Of a DNA stretch of 64,000 nucleotides, positions 9,614-17,394 are shown in pieces (the first letter of the stretch is position 1; each line of letters begins with the position of its first letter). The translations under genes were made by a program, and so were the position numbers. The DNA comes from Hymenobacter sp. BT188 (GTDB lineage Bacteria; Bacteroidota; Bacteroidia; Cytophagales; Hymenobacteraceae): the NCBI RefSeq assembly GCF_014333585.1, contig NZ_JACSCW010000004.1, forward strand, positions 310,001 to 374,000, in the 5' to 3' direction. Under the pieces are notes generated by a model, which was not told where the DNA came from, ran no database searches, and worked only from the letters and a program-made list of their open reading frames with translations.

Positions 9614-10627
9614 ATGCTCATCCAACTCGAAAAAGATATTGCCGCGAATACCAAAGCGGATATTATCAATCAGATAAAAGCCCTGAAGTATAAGGTTACG
9701 GAGGTGACGACCCAGCGCGCCCATTATTTAGTGGGCATCGGCAAGGCAGAGGTCGACTTGCGTGCGATAGGCCAACTGCCCGGAATCCGGGATATTCATC
9801 AGGTATCAGATGACTACCAACTGGTGTCGCGCAAGTGGCGCGTGCGGCCCACTGTACTCGACCTCGGTGATGGTGTGCATATCGGCGAAGGATCGCTTAG
9901 TCTGGTAGCTGGGCCGTGCAGTATTGAGAGCGAAGAGCAGATGGAAAAAATCATGCAGCATCTGCTTGATAACAACGTGCGCCTGATGCGGGGGGGCGTT
10001 TTCAAGCCACGTTCCTCACCTTATTCCTTCCGCGGTCTGGGCATGGAAGGCCTAAAGCAGTTCCACCAAATGGCTCGCGAACGAGGCATTAAAGTGGTAA
10101 CGGAAGTAATGCAGGTGTCGCAGGTAGAGGAAATGCACGACTACGTGGATGTGTTCCAAGTTGGCGCCCGCAATACCCAGAACTTCAACTTGCTAGACGC
10201 CCTCGGTGGTGTAGACAAGCCCGTGCTCATTAAGCGCGGTATTTCGGGTACCATTGAAGAGTTATTGTCCTCGGCTGAATACGTGTTTTCGGGCGGTAAT
10301 GAAAAGCTGATTCTCTGCGAACGGGGCATTCGGACCTTCGAAACGGCATCACGCAATACCTTGGATTTGAATGCGGTGCCCATTCTAAAGGAGAAAACCC
10401 ACCTGCCCGTCGTGGTAGACCCCTCGCACGGTATCGGTATCCGCGATTATGTAGCGCCCATGGCACTTGCCGCCGTCATGGCCGGCGCTGATGGTATTCT
10501 CTACGAAGCCCACGAAAAGCCTGAAGAAGCAGCTTCTGATGGGCAGCAAACGTTGAATTTCGATGAATCGAGCCGGCTTATTCAAAACCTACGCCGCGTG
10601 TACGAGTTGCGGAAGGAGTTAGTGTAA
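9614..10627 (+). CDS. aroF: DAHP synthase with N-terminal ferredoxin-like regulatory domain
   Basis: The protein has 337 residues. It makes 3-deoxy-D-arabino-heptulosonate 7-phosphate from PEP and erythrose 4-phosphate, the first shikimate step. Residues 1-70 look like the ferredoxin-like regulatory domain of Thermotoga-type (type I-beta) enzymes. The catalytic barrel starts near 85 with SLVAGPCSIES, then MRGGVFKPRSSPYSFRG, QVGARNTQNF, LIKRGISG and VVDPSHGIG. It lies 33 bases after trpA, so chorismate supply is co-transcribed with tryptophan synthesis and probably shares its attenuation. There is no chorismate mutase domain. Confidence 0.92.
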   Translation: MLIQLEKDIAANTKADIINQIKALKYKVTEVTTQRAHYLVGIGKAEVDLRAIGQLPGIRDIHQVSDDYQLVSRKWRVRPTVLDLGDGVHIGEGSLSLVAGPCSIESEEQMEKIMQHLLDNNVRLMRGGVFKPRSSPYSFRGLGMEGLKQFHQMARERGIKVVTEVMQVSQVEEMHDYVDVFQVGARNTQNFNLLDALGGVDKPVLIKRGISGTIEELLSSAEYVFSGGNEKLILCERGIRTFETASRNTLDLNAVPILKEKTHLPVVVDPSHGIGIRDYVAPMALAAVMAGADGILYEAHEKPEEAASDGQQTLNFDESSRLIQNLRRVYELRKELV

Positions 10628-10660
10628 TGTCGTAATCGGCTGGTCGTGTAGCTTTAGCGC

Positions 10661-11965
10661 ATGTTTTTTCAATTCAGTCCCTATAGCTCGTTACTGCTGC
10701 CCTTCTTTGTGCAGGGCATGGTATTTATAGGGATTTTGTTAGTACGTGGGTGGCGGCGCGGCTTAGCTTCCGATTGGTGGCTAGCTCTACTATTATTGCT
10801 CAATACGCTACCCCTCACGCAGTGGATGCTGGGCTTCGCGGGTTGGTACGACTCCCACGATGCCCACTCCACCTTTATGTTTTATTTCCCCTTCAGTCAC
10901 TGGCTGGCTCTGGGACCTACTTTTTACTTTTATTTTCGAAGTCTTACCAATCAAGACTTTCGATTTGGCAAGGCCGAAAAGCTACACTTTCTGCCTGCGG
11001 TGGTGTACTTAGGCTGGCGGCTTATGGTATTTGGCCATGATGTTGTGTGGCAGCATTGGAACCTGGGAGAGCCTTTTACTGAGCACTTTGGTACAAAAGG
11101 CAAGCTCGCCAATGTGAGCGAAGTATTAGATGGCACAGTAGAGTTGCTAGGTTACGTATCGGTATTTGCGTACGGCTGGCTCACATTGCGCGACTATCAG
11201 CGTTACCGCCGCTACCTCGACGATAATTACTCTAACACAGGTCCTATCAGCTTCCAATGGCTGCGCAATCTGATAGTGGCGGTGCTAGTGGGTCTGCTAG
11301 TTTCCTTTTTCTTCGGCTTGGTAAATAAAGTGCTGACGCCGCTGTCCTACATCCAGGTGTGGTATTCGTTTCTGGCAACCGGTCTGCTGATTTATTACCT
11401 AGGTATTGCTGGTTTACTGGCTCCTTACCAGCCAGCGCCAGCTCTACATTTTCAGCCCACCAGTACGGATGACGTTCAAGCAAGCACTAGTACCGTCGCG
11501 GATAGGATAAACATTGAAGCGCTCGAACCAGCAGAACTGGAAAGCAAATTCGAGAAAAAAGCCCCCCAGGCGTCGGCTTCAGTTGCTGAGTTAGGCACTG
11601 TAGAGGTTGCGCCCGACTCAGACCTGACGCGGTGGGCCACAAAACTCTCCCGCCACATGGAAACCGAGCGACCATATTTGGCACCCGAACTGACCTTAAG
11701 TGAATTGGCTGGTCAGCTTCGTACCAACACCTCGCTGCTCTCGCGCGTCATCAATACGTGCTTCGGGCAAAACTTTAATGACTACATCAATGGGTATCGC
11801 ATCGCTGAAGCCGAGCGCAAGCTGCAAGACCCGCGCTTCCAGCACTATACCTTGCTGGCGGTGGCGCTGGAATCGGGCTTTAACTCCAAGTCAACCTTCA
11901 ACCGAGTTTTCAAAAAGCTGAAATCGGCGACGCCAAGCGAAGTAGCAGCTAGGCTCAATCCATAA
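10661..11965 (+). CDS. Membrane-anchored AraC-family transcriptional regulator
   Basis: The protein has 434 residues. About residues 5-260 are hydrophobic with roughly seven transmembrane segments. A polar linker (about 265-325) leads to a C-terminal AraC/XylS double helix-turn-helix (about 335-434), with LTLSELAGQLRTNTSLLSRVIN and SGFNSKSTFNRVFKK. This layout is common in Bacteroidota, and the signal sensed is unknown. It begins only 33 bases after aroF with no terminator seen, so it may be the last gene of the trp transcript. A link to aromatic amino acid control would be an inference from position only. Confidence 0.85.
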   Translation: MFFQFSPYSSLLLPFFVQGMVFIGILLVRGWRRGLASDWWLALLLLLNTLPLTQWMLGFAGWYDSHDAHSTFMFYFPFSHWLALGPTFYFYFRSLTNQDFRFGKAEKLHFLPAVVYLGWRLMVFGHDVVWQHWNLGEPFTEHFGTKGKLANVSEVLDGTVELLGYVSVFAYGWLTLRDYQRYRRYLDDNYSNTGPISFQWLRNLIVAVLVGLLVSFFFGLVNKVLTPLSYIQVWYSFLATGLLIYYLGIAGLLAPYQPAPALHFQPTSTDDVQASTSTVADRINIEALEPAELESKFEKKAPQASASVAELGTVEVAPDSDLTRWATKLSRHMETERPYLAPELTLSELAGQLRTNTSLLSRVINTCFGQNFNDYINGYRIAEAERKLQDPRFQHYTLLAVALESGFNSKSTFNRVFKKLKSATPSEVAARLNP

Positions 11966-12051
11966 GTTGGGACATCCCAAGCTGTGATTTGGGGCTTTTG
12001 AGAGGGGAGTGCGTGGCAATTTTGGGTCGTTCAATCACTCCTTCAACGACC

Positions 12052-12942
12052 ATGAAAAAGCTTCTTTTTTCCGCCACTCCTCTGGGCTCCCGCTTCGCCG
12101 ATATTGCCTGGCTTCTCCTTCGTTTGCACATCGGCCTATCCATCGCTATTGGGGCTGGCTGGGCAAAACTCGTCAGCATGACTACCGCCACCGAGGCCGC
12201 CAAGTTGGCCGGTGAGGCAAGCGCACTAGCTCCCCCCGATTGGTTTGTACAGCAAGTAGCCAACTTGGGCTTCACGTTTCCCTCTCCTTATATGTGGGCT
12301 TGGTTGGCCTGTTGGGGAGAGTTTGCCGGCGGCTTATTGATTGCCTTCGGCCTGTTCACCCGCTTAGGTGCGTTTCAGTTGGCGTTTCAGTTTTTTGTCA
12401 TTGCCTTTTTATGGTACGAAAATCCTGAATTTATTGTGGGTATGAATTACCAGCAGCTCCTATTCTGGTGCTTCATACTCGTAACCGTAGTAGGCGGTGG
12501 GCGCTACTCCCTCGATTATATGCTCACGCGTAATACCAACTGGTTGCGCCGCTTTGTACCAACTCGGCAAGTGGCCTCGGCGGGGGCTGCCGTCCTGACC
12601 TTATTCCTGGCAACGACCAGTTGGGCAGGTGGCAGTTTGAACTCCGACTTACTCATCGAGCCCGGCAAGCAATTCGCCTTGGGCGGCGGGCAGCCTGGTG
12701 CCTTTCGGGTGGTAGCGCGCAATACGGGAAAGGTGCCGGTAGAAATAAAGGAGCGGCCACGTGGGGGCGGTATTGTTGGCAAAGCTACTCTGGCGCCCGG
12801 CCAGCGGGCTACACTCCACTTCTTACCTGGCTCGACCGCACTTCTGCTGAACCCGTCGTCAGACCAAAAAGCCCGCCTTGACTTGCGCGTGACTGGCGAT
12901 ACAAATCTGAGTATGGGGTATGAAGTAAATGGCAAACAATAA
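12052..12942 (+). CDS. DoxX-family membrane protein with extra C-terminal beta domain
   Basis: The protein has 296 residues. The ATG at 12052 (MKKLLFSATP) was chosen over upstream in-frame codons because it gives a normal N-terminus. Residues 15-175 hold about four transmembrane helices typical of DoxX (LLLRLHIGLSIAIGAGWAKL, AGGLLIAFGLFTRLG, FWCFILVTVVGGGRYSLD). After a further hydrophobic segment near 185-200 there is a soluble tail (about 205-296) of beta-rich character that DoxX proteins usually lack. Function is unknown. The family is linked to respiratory or redox processes in some organisms. Confidence 0.75.
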   Translation: MKKLLFSATPLGSRFADIAWLLLRLHIGLSIAIGAGWAKLVSMTTATEAAKLAGEASALAPPDWFVQQVANLGFTFPSPYMWAWLACWGEFAGGLLIAFGLFTRLGAFQLAFQFFVIAFLWYENPEFIVGMNYQQLLFWCFILVTVVGGGRYSLDYMLTRNTNWLRRFVPTRQVASAGAAVLTLFLATTSWAGGSLNSDLLIEPGKQFALGGGQPGAFRVVARNTGKVPVEIKERPRGGGIVGKATLAPGQRATLHFLPGSTALLLNPSSDQKARLDLRVTGDTNLSMGYEVNGKQ

Positions 12943-13303
12943 AAGCACCTTCTACTAATAACTGAAGGAGTAGCTTCCAAAAAGGCTGTCATGCAGAGGC
13001 AGAGCCGAAGCATCTCGCGTGCTTAGGCGGGATTACTAATCTCACGACCGCGAGCGAGATGCTTCGGCTCTGCCTCTGCATAACGCTTTACTTTAATGGA
13101 GTTAAAGTGAGCATCGCAACCTCAGCGTTCTGCATGACATTTGCTACTCGTTATAACAACACTTATTATTTAGTTGAGAGGTTGTTAGCTACGATGGTAT
13201 AATATTTTACAACTGAAAAGCCCCCCAATATCATTTTTTATGACTTTTGTATCTGTCTGAAAATAAGTTGAATAGTTGAGTGTAGTTTATTATTCTGATT
13301 TTC
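12943..13303. repeat. Intergenic stretch with palindromic element A2 (12991-13081) and a fragment of a further copy
   Basis: A perfect 28-bp inverted repeat (12991-13018 with 13054-13081, beginning ATGCAGAGGCAGAGCCGAAG) is the second member of the family seen at 4797. The arm sequence differs (GGCAGAGC instead of GCGACAGC), but both arms changed together. The string TTCTGCATGAC near 13128-13138 resembles the outer end of another copy. A short inverted repeat ACTTTAA/TTAAAGT occupies 13090-13108. No gene is visible in this interval. Confidence 0.8.
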
Positions 13304-13465
13304 TATATTTGCCTCCATGTTACTGCAATCCGCCAAATGCATTATGCTAACCGTCAATCGCCCCAATGGAGGCGGAGTCGAGCTGCATGGCCGGAAAGGA
13401 AGGTAAGTAACCACCTTCAACCCCGAAACCTCAAGCCCGACTCCGTCAAGAGTCGGGCTTTTTTT
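13304..13465 (+). promoter_or_regulatory. Promoter and candidate attenuating RNA leader of the aromatic amino acid hydroxylase
   Basis: TATATTTG at 13304-13311 matches the -7 box, so RNA should begin near 13317. An intrinsic terminator (GCCCGACTC 13435-13443, GAGTCGGGC 13450-13458, then T7) lies 27 bases before the gene. CGGAGTCG at 13373-13380 is fully complementary to CGACTCCG at 13438-13445 and could act as antiterminator. GAAGGT/ACCTTC near 13400-13418 forms another hairpin. A short ORF from ATG 13346 (20 codons, in frame with ATG 13317) ends at 13408 but contains no Phe, Tyr or Trp codons. This therefore looks like a switch, though not a simple codon-based one. Confidence 0.6.
13433..13465 (+). 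terminator. Intrinsic terminator in the hydroxylase leader
   Basis: The stem AAGCCCGACTC/GAGTCGGGCTT with a 6-base loop is followed by a T run. It lies within the leader, before the gene, so it probably works as an attenuator rather than ending an upstream gene. Confidence 0.85.
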
Positions 13466-13491
13466 GTGTCATTATTTTATTTAGTAGAGCT

Positions 13492-14223
13492 ATGTTCGAA
13501 CAAGCCCACGACCAGTACACTACGCAGGATCAACTCGTCTGGAAAGTGTTATTCGACCGCCAGACGGCTCTGTTGCATAAGCGTGCGGCTCAAGCCTTTG
13601 GGGCTGGTCTCGCGCGCCTTGACTTCCAGCGCACAGTCATTCCGCACTTTGATGCGGTAAGTGAGCAGCTGCAGCGTTATACGAACTGGGAGTTAGTACC
13701 CGTGCCAGAAGCAGTGGACGATGCTACGTTTTTTGCGTTGTTGGCGGAGCGTAAGTTTCCGGCCGTTACACGGTTGCGGGCGATGGAGCAGTTCGACTTT
13801 GTGAAGACACCCGATTTGTTTCACGACGTATTTGGGCACGCGCCGCTGCTTACCGACTCGGCCTTCGCCGACTTCCTACAGTTTCTGGGCATCGTAGGTA
13901 GGCAGCACCGCCACGATATGCCCGCTTTGTTGCGGTTGCGGCGGTTGTATGGCTTCACGGTCCAGTTTGGGCTGGTGCAGGAAGGCGGACAGCCGCGCAT
14001 CTACGGGGCTGGATTGTTGTCTTCAGCCGGTGAAATTCACCACTGCGTGCACGATGAAACTGCTCGCCACGCTTTTGAGCTTTCGACGGTCCTCGACACG
14101 CCATATTCGGAGCAGCGGTTTCAGGAGCAATACTTCGTGCTCAACTCTTGGGAGCAGCTCACGGCCAGCGTTGCGGAAATGGCCGCCTTGCTTGCGGATA
14201 GTTGGCAACTGAAGCCGGCGTAA
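13492..14223 (+). CDS. phhA: Phenylalanine 4-monooxygenase family protein with altered iron ligand
   Basis: The protein has 243 residues and belongs to the pterin-dependent aromatic amino acid hydroxylases, which convert Phe to Tyr using tetrahydrobiopterin, O2 and Fe(II). The iron-binding HDVFGH is present at 111-116 and the YGAGLLSSAGE motif near 171-181. The third iron ligand, normally Glu in a (W)FTVEFGL string, reads FTVQFGL here, so Gln158 replaces Glu and a conserved Trp just before is Gly154. The nucleotide codon is CAG, without sign of frameshift. The protein may have reduced activity, bind a different metal or do another reaction. Expression appears to be controlled by the leader at 13304-13465. 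Confidence 0.85.
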   Translation: MFEQAHDQYTTQDQLVWKVLFDRQTALLHKRAAQAFGAGLARLDFQRTVIPHFDAVSEQLQRYTNWELVPVPEAVDDATFFALLAERKFPAVTRLRAMEQFDFVKTPDLFHDVFGHAPLLTDSAFADFLQFLGIVGRQHRHDMPALLRLRRLYGFTVQFGLVQEGGQPRIYGAGLLSSAGEIHHCVHDETARHAFELSTVLDTPYSEQRFQEQYFVLNSWEQLTASVAEMAALLADSWQLKPA

Positions 14224-14290
14224 CCCGACTCTCAACTTTTGCCGGAAAGTTAGCCGTTATCCTTACGCCCTGTCTCACCACAGCGTACAC

Positions 14291-14326
14291 AAAAAAGCCC
14301 CCCAGAAATACATCTGGGGGGCTTTT
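14291..14326. terminator. Bidirectional intrinsic terminator
   Basis: AAAAGCCCCCCAGA (14293-14306) pairs with TCTGGGGGGCTTTT (14313-14326). A and T runs on both sides let it serve both convergent genes, the hydroxylase and the dienelactone hydrolase. Its stem is one copy of the recurrent CTGGGGGGC motif. Confidence 0.9.
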
Positions 14327-14339
14327 CTGCGTCTTAGAG

Positions 14340-15200
14340 TTAAGACTTCAATTTGAAATTCTTGCGCAAATAAGCTACAGCTGCGGTGTGGGCATCAGCG
14401 GCAAATTTTTGGTTGTATTTGGGGTTGGATGGGTTAGCAAAAGCGTGGTCAGCGGCGTAGCTTTTGATGGTCACCTTCTTCTTAGCGGTGGCCATGTCCT
14501 TTTGGAATTGCGCTACAACTTCAGGGTTGATCCACTTGTCTTCGCTGGCAAATATGCCGAGCACGTCAGTATTCAGGGTTTTTAGCTTAGCAACGTCTTT
14601 TTCGGGCATACCATAATACATCACACAGCCCACAGCTTTGGGCCCCGCGAGCAACGCCGTTTGTAGAGACCAGCCACCACCGAAGCACCAGCCCACAGAA
14701 GCAAATTGTGCATCCGGACCGGCGTACTGCATGGCGCCACGAATGATGTTTTGGGCACGGTCAGTCTTTACGGCTTGCATGTACTTGCCGGCTTCGTCAG
14801 GCGTAGTGGCCACTTGACCATCATACAGGTCGAGGGCGATGACGTTGACACCGGGTAGCTCACGGGCGAAAGCTGCCGCTTCCTTCTTGATGTAGTCGTT
14901 CAGGCCCCACCACTCATGAATCACGAATAGATACTTTTTGGAGGGCGTAGCGCTTTTGATTTCGAAGCCCTGACCAGTTTGGCCATCGGCAGTTTTGAAC
15001 TTGACCATTTCGCCTTCGCCCTCATAGGAGTACGGCAGCGGCGCATCGTGGCCACCCGAAAAATCGGTGTTGGAGGCGAGCATGGCGAATGTTTCGGTGG
15101 CTACCGCTGGCTTGGCGCAGCAACTCATGGTAGTGGTTTGGGCCGAGGCCACGCTTGCGGCGCTGAGTAGCGCTGCACAAAGAGTCCAGAGTTTTTTCAT
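14340..15200 (-). CDS. Secreted dienelactone hydrolase family protein
   Basis: The protein has 286 residues. The start at 15200 gives MKKLWTLCAALLSAASVASAQ, a clear signal peptide, so it acts outside the cytoplasm. The alpha/beta hydrolase core shows VIHEWWGLNDYIK, ALDLYDG and the Cys-type nucleophile elbow VGWCFGGG, with an Asp in FASEDKW and a His in ADHAFANP completing the triad. Dienelactone hydrolases open cyclic enol-lactones, but most bacterial members have no known substrate. The start is preceded by a hairpin (15223-15285) on the same strand. Confidence 0.88.
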   Translation of the reverse strand: MKKLWTLCAALLSAASVASAQTTTMSCCAKPAVATETFAMLASNTDFSGGHDAPLPYSYEGEGEMVKFKTADGQTGQGFEIKSATPSKKYLFVIHEWWGLNDYIKKEAAAFARELPGVNVIALDLYDGQVATTPDEAGKYMQAVKTDRAQNIIRGAMQYAGPDAQFASVGWCFGGGWSLQTALLAGPKAVGCVMYYGMPEKDVAKLKTLNTDVLGIFASEDKWINPEVVAQFQKDMATAKKKVTIKSYAADHAFANPSNPKYNQKFAADAHTAAVAYLRKNFKLKS

Positions 15201-15222
15201 GGAAATATAGAGAGAAAAAGAA

Positions 15223-15285
15223 AATGCGTCCTGAGCTAACATAATTCATGTTGCTACACGAATCGGTGCTGGTTCAGGACGCATT
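15223..15285 (-). promoter_or_regulatory. Hairpin upstream of the dienelactone hydrolase gene
   Basis: AATGCGTCCTGA (15223-15234) and TCAGGACGCATT (15274-15285) are perfect 12-bp arms with a 39-base spacer. Read on the minus strand it is followed by a pyrimidine-rich run and then the start codon 23 bases later. It may terminate the ABC1 kinase transcript or control the hydrolase. Confidence 0.55.
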
Positions 15286-15330
15286 AACCGGGAGCACCAG
15301 ATATAGTTTTGGTGGAGGCACCACTGCGTG

Positions 15331-16692
15331 TTATTGCGTGCGAATGTGCGCTCCCAATTCAGTGAGCAGCGCATATAGGCCCACGTAAGTCCGATTAAGA
15401 TAGATAAAATGCTCAGACCCGCGAGGCTCACGCTGTTGGCGCAACTCCGGCTCCTGCATCAAATCGTCACCTAAAGCATACAACGACGCCATGTAAGCAG
15501 GATCGCCAAAGTTGAAGGTAGTCTCCCGAAAAGGACGCCCAACCAACTCCAGCGACGCGTGCAAAGTGCGCACATACAGGGCGCGGCGCTCGAGGGTATC
15601 AGTGGAGCGCAGAATGCCGGTTTCGTCGAGCAGGGCGGCAAGGCGCGCCTCATCAGCCAGAGTTTCGGGGGCCAGCAGCGCATTGAAAAGTCGATGCACA
15701 TCGGCCGGAATTTCCTTGACACAGCCAAAATCTAGCACGCCCACGGTGCCGCCGTTATCGGCTCGTAGCAGAAAGTTGCCGGGGTGTGGATCGGCGTGGA
15801 CTTTCAGCAGCGTATTTAGCTGATACATATAGAAGTCCCACAGCGCCTGCCCCAACTGGTTACGAATTTCTTGGCTGGGTTCTGTGCGCAGAAACTCTTT
15901 TAAGTGTTCACCCAGGAGCCAATCCATCGTCAGGATACGGGCCGAGGATAGCTCAGGATAGTAGCGGGCAAACTCCAGATGGGGTAATTGCGCGCAGCTG
16001 GCGGCTATTTCGGAGCCGCGCCGCAGTTCCAGCTTATAATCGGTTTCTTCAAGCAAGCGCGTTTCTACTTCCTCCAAATAAGGCCGCACTTGTGCCTCAT
16101 CAAGACCCATCACACGTAAGGCAATGGGCTTTACCAGCCGAATATCCGAGCGGATGCTGTCAGCCACGCCGGGGTACTGCACTTTCACCGCTAGGGGGCG
16201 TTTATCGTCGCGTGAAAGGGCATAGTGTACTTGGCCGATACTGGCAGCTTGCCGGGCGTTCACGTCGAACTCCGCGAACAGTTCAAAGGGTGACTTGCCA
16301 AACGCATCCCGGAAAGTTTTGATAATCAGCGGAGCCGAAATCGGCGGCGTCTGATACTGAGCTTGGGCAAACTGGTCGGCGTAGGCGGGGGGTAAAAATT
16401 TCTTTTCTAGCGCCAGCATCTGGGCCACCTTCAGCACTGAGCCTTTCATCTCACTTAGCGTACTGTACAGCTCCGCGGCGTTGGCCGCGTGCAAGTCAGC
16501 CTCGCTGCTGGTAGCGCCCACCGAGCGGCGCGCGTAATGTTTCACATAGTTGGCGCCCACCTTCAGCCCCGACTTGGCAAAACGTGCCGCCCGCGCCACT
16601 TTGGTAGTGGGCAGTGAATCAAGCTGACGGCCGGGCACGCTCTCATCCGCCAGCGAGATGCTGGGGGGCAAATTTTCCACAGATTCAGCCAT
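15331..16692 (-). CDS. ABC1/UbiB-family atypical kinase
   Basis: The protein has 453 residues. The ABC1 core has EMKGSVLKVAQML (a variant of the KxGQ motif), the Ala-rich loop ARQAASIGQVH, LAVKVQYPGV with the ATP-site Lys, and the catalytic VHADPHPGNFLL plus metal-binding VLDFGCVKE. Family members support isoprenoid quinone synthesis or lipid metabolism as ATPases or kinases. No C-terminal transmembrane anchor is obvious here, unlike UbiB itself. Its start codon overlaps the stop of the TetR gene by one base (TAATG), so the two are translationally coupled. Confidence 0.9.
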   Translation of the reverse strand: MAESVENLPPSISLADESVPGRQLDSLPTTKVARAARFAKSGLKVGANYVKHYARRSVGATSSEADLHAANAAELYSTLSEMKGSVLKVAQMLALEKKFLPPAYADQFAQAQYQTPPISAPLIIKTFRDAFGKSPFELFAEFDVNARQAASIGQVHYALSRDDKRPLAVKVQYPGVADSIRSDIRLVKPIALRVMGLDEAQVRPYLEEVETRLLEETDYKLELRRGSEIAASCAQLPHLEFARYYPELSSARILTMDWLLGEHLKEFLRTEPSQEIRNQLGQALWDFYMYQLNTLLKVHADPHPGNFLLRADNGGTVGVLDFGCVKEIPADVHRLFNALLAPETLADEARLAALLDETGILRSTDTLERRALYVRTLHASLELVGRPFRETTFNFGDPAYMASLYALGDDLMQEPELRQQREPRGSEHFIYLNRTYVGLYALLTELGAHIRTQ

Positions 16693-17336
16693 TAGCGACG
16701 CTTATGCAGCAGAAAACGAGTCAGATCGAGGGCGGAATCGAAGGAGTTGCGACCCACTAAGTCAAAGCTGAGCGTAACCGCTTTCTCCACGGCCGCGTCG
16801 GTGCGCTCGAAGTTCAGGCTTTCATCCTTGGCAAGGAAGGTGAGCACAAATAGCGCCTGCGTCCAGAAAAGGCGCGGGTAGCTGTCTTGGACGAAGCGGC
16901 GGGGGGCAATTTCCTCGGTGCGGCGGCCATCGCGCAGCAAGCTTTCAATAAACATGATGAACTCACTGCGGAAATCATCGAGTACCCGGGGCGTAATGCC
17001 TGGCACGTTCGGCATGGAGCGGCGCAGGGCCATGAGGGCGTAGCTGCGGTTTTGCTTCAAGATTTCGAGCAAGGTATAATAAAAGGCCAGTAGCTTTTCG
17101 CGGGCTCCGTATTCTTGCCATACTGGTTCCAGCGCCGCTTTTTCGCGAGCTTGGCGGCCAAAGTCAGCCCACAGCTCCCGATCAACGGCCTCAAAGTTGG
17201 GGTAATAGCGATAGAAAGTTTCCTCCGGGATATTCAGCCGTTTAGTAAGCTTAAATACCGAAGCTGGGGGCCTATTTTTATCCAGCACGTAAGTCAAGTA
17301 ACCCTGCTTAATGCGTTCCTTTTCCGTATTTTCCAT
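16692..17336 (-). CDS. TetR-family regulator coupled to ABC1 kinase
   Basis: The protein has 214 residues, using ATG at 17336 (MENTEKERIKQGY). The N-terminal helix-turn-helix reads VFKLTKRLNIPEETFYRYYPNFEAVDREL (about 25-55). The rest is a helical ligand or dimer domain, LLEILKQNRSYALMALRRSMPN. It belongs to a Bacteroidota group of TetR-like proteins always seen before an ABC1 kinase. It probably controls membrane or quinone-lipid genes, which is inferred from the one-base overlap. Confidence 0.85.
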   Translation of the reverse strand: MENTEKERIKQGYLTYVLDKNRPPASVFKLTKRLNIPEETFYRYYPNFEAVDRELWADFGRQAREKAALEPVWQEYGAREKLLAFYYTLLEILKQNRSYALMALRRSMPNVPGITPRVLDDFRSEFIMFIESLLRDGRRTEEIAPRRFVQDSYPRLFWTQALFVLTFLAKDESLNFERTDAAVEKAVTLSFDLVGRNSFDSALDLTRFLLHKRR

Positions 17337-17394
17337 AGTGTTAGTACAACAGCGAACGACATGGTAAAGTTGAAGTACGCAGCACCAGTCGGTT

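Noticed and set aside
13337..13660. Plus-strand frame overlapping the hydroxylase leader and gene start
   Set aside because: It runs through the terminator and into phhA in another frame, so it is not a coherent gene.
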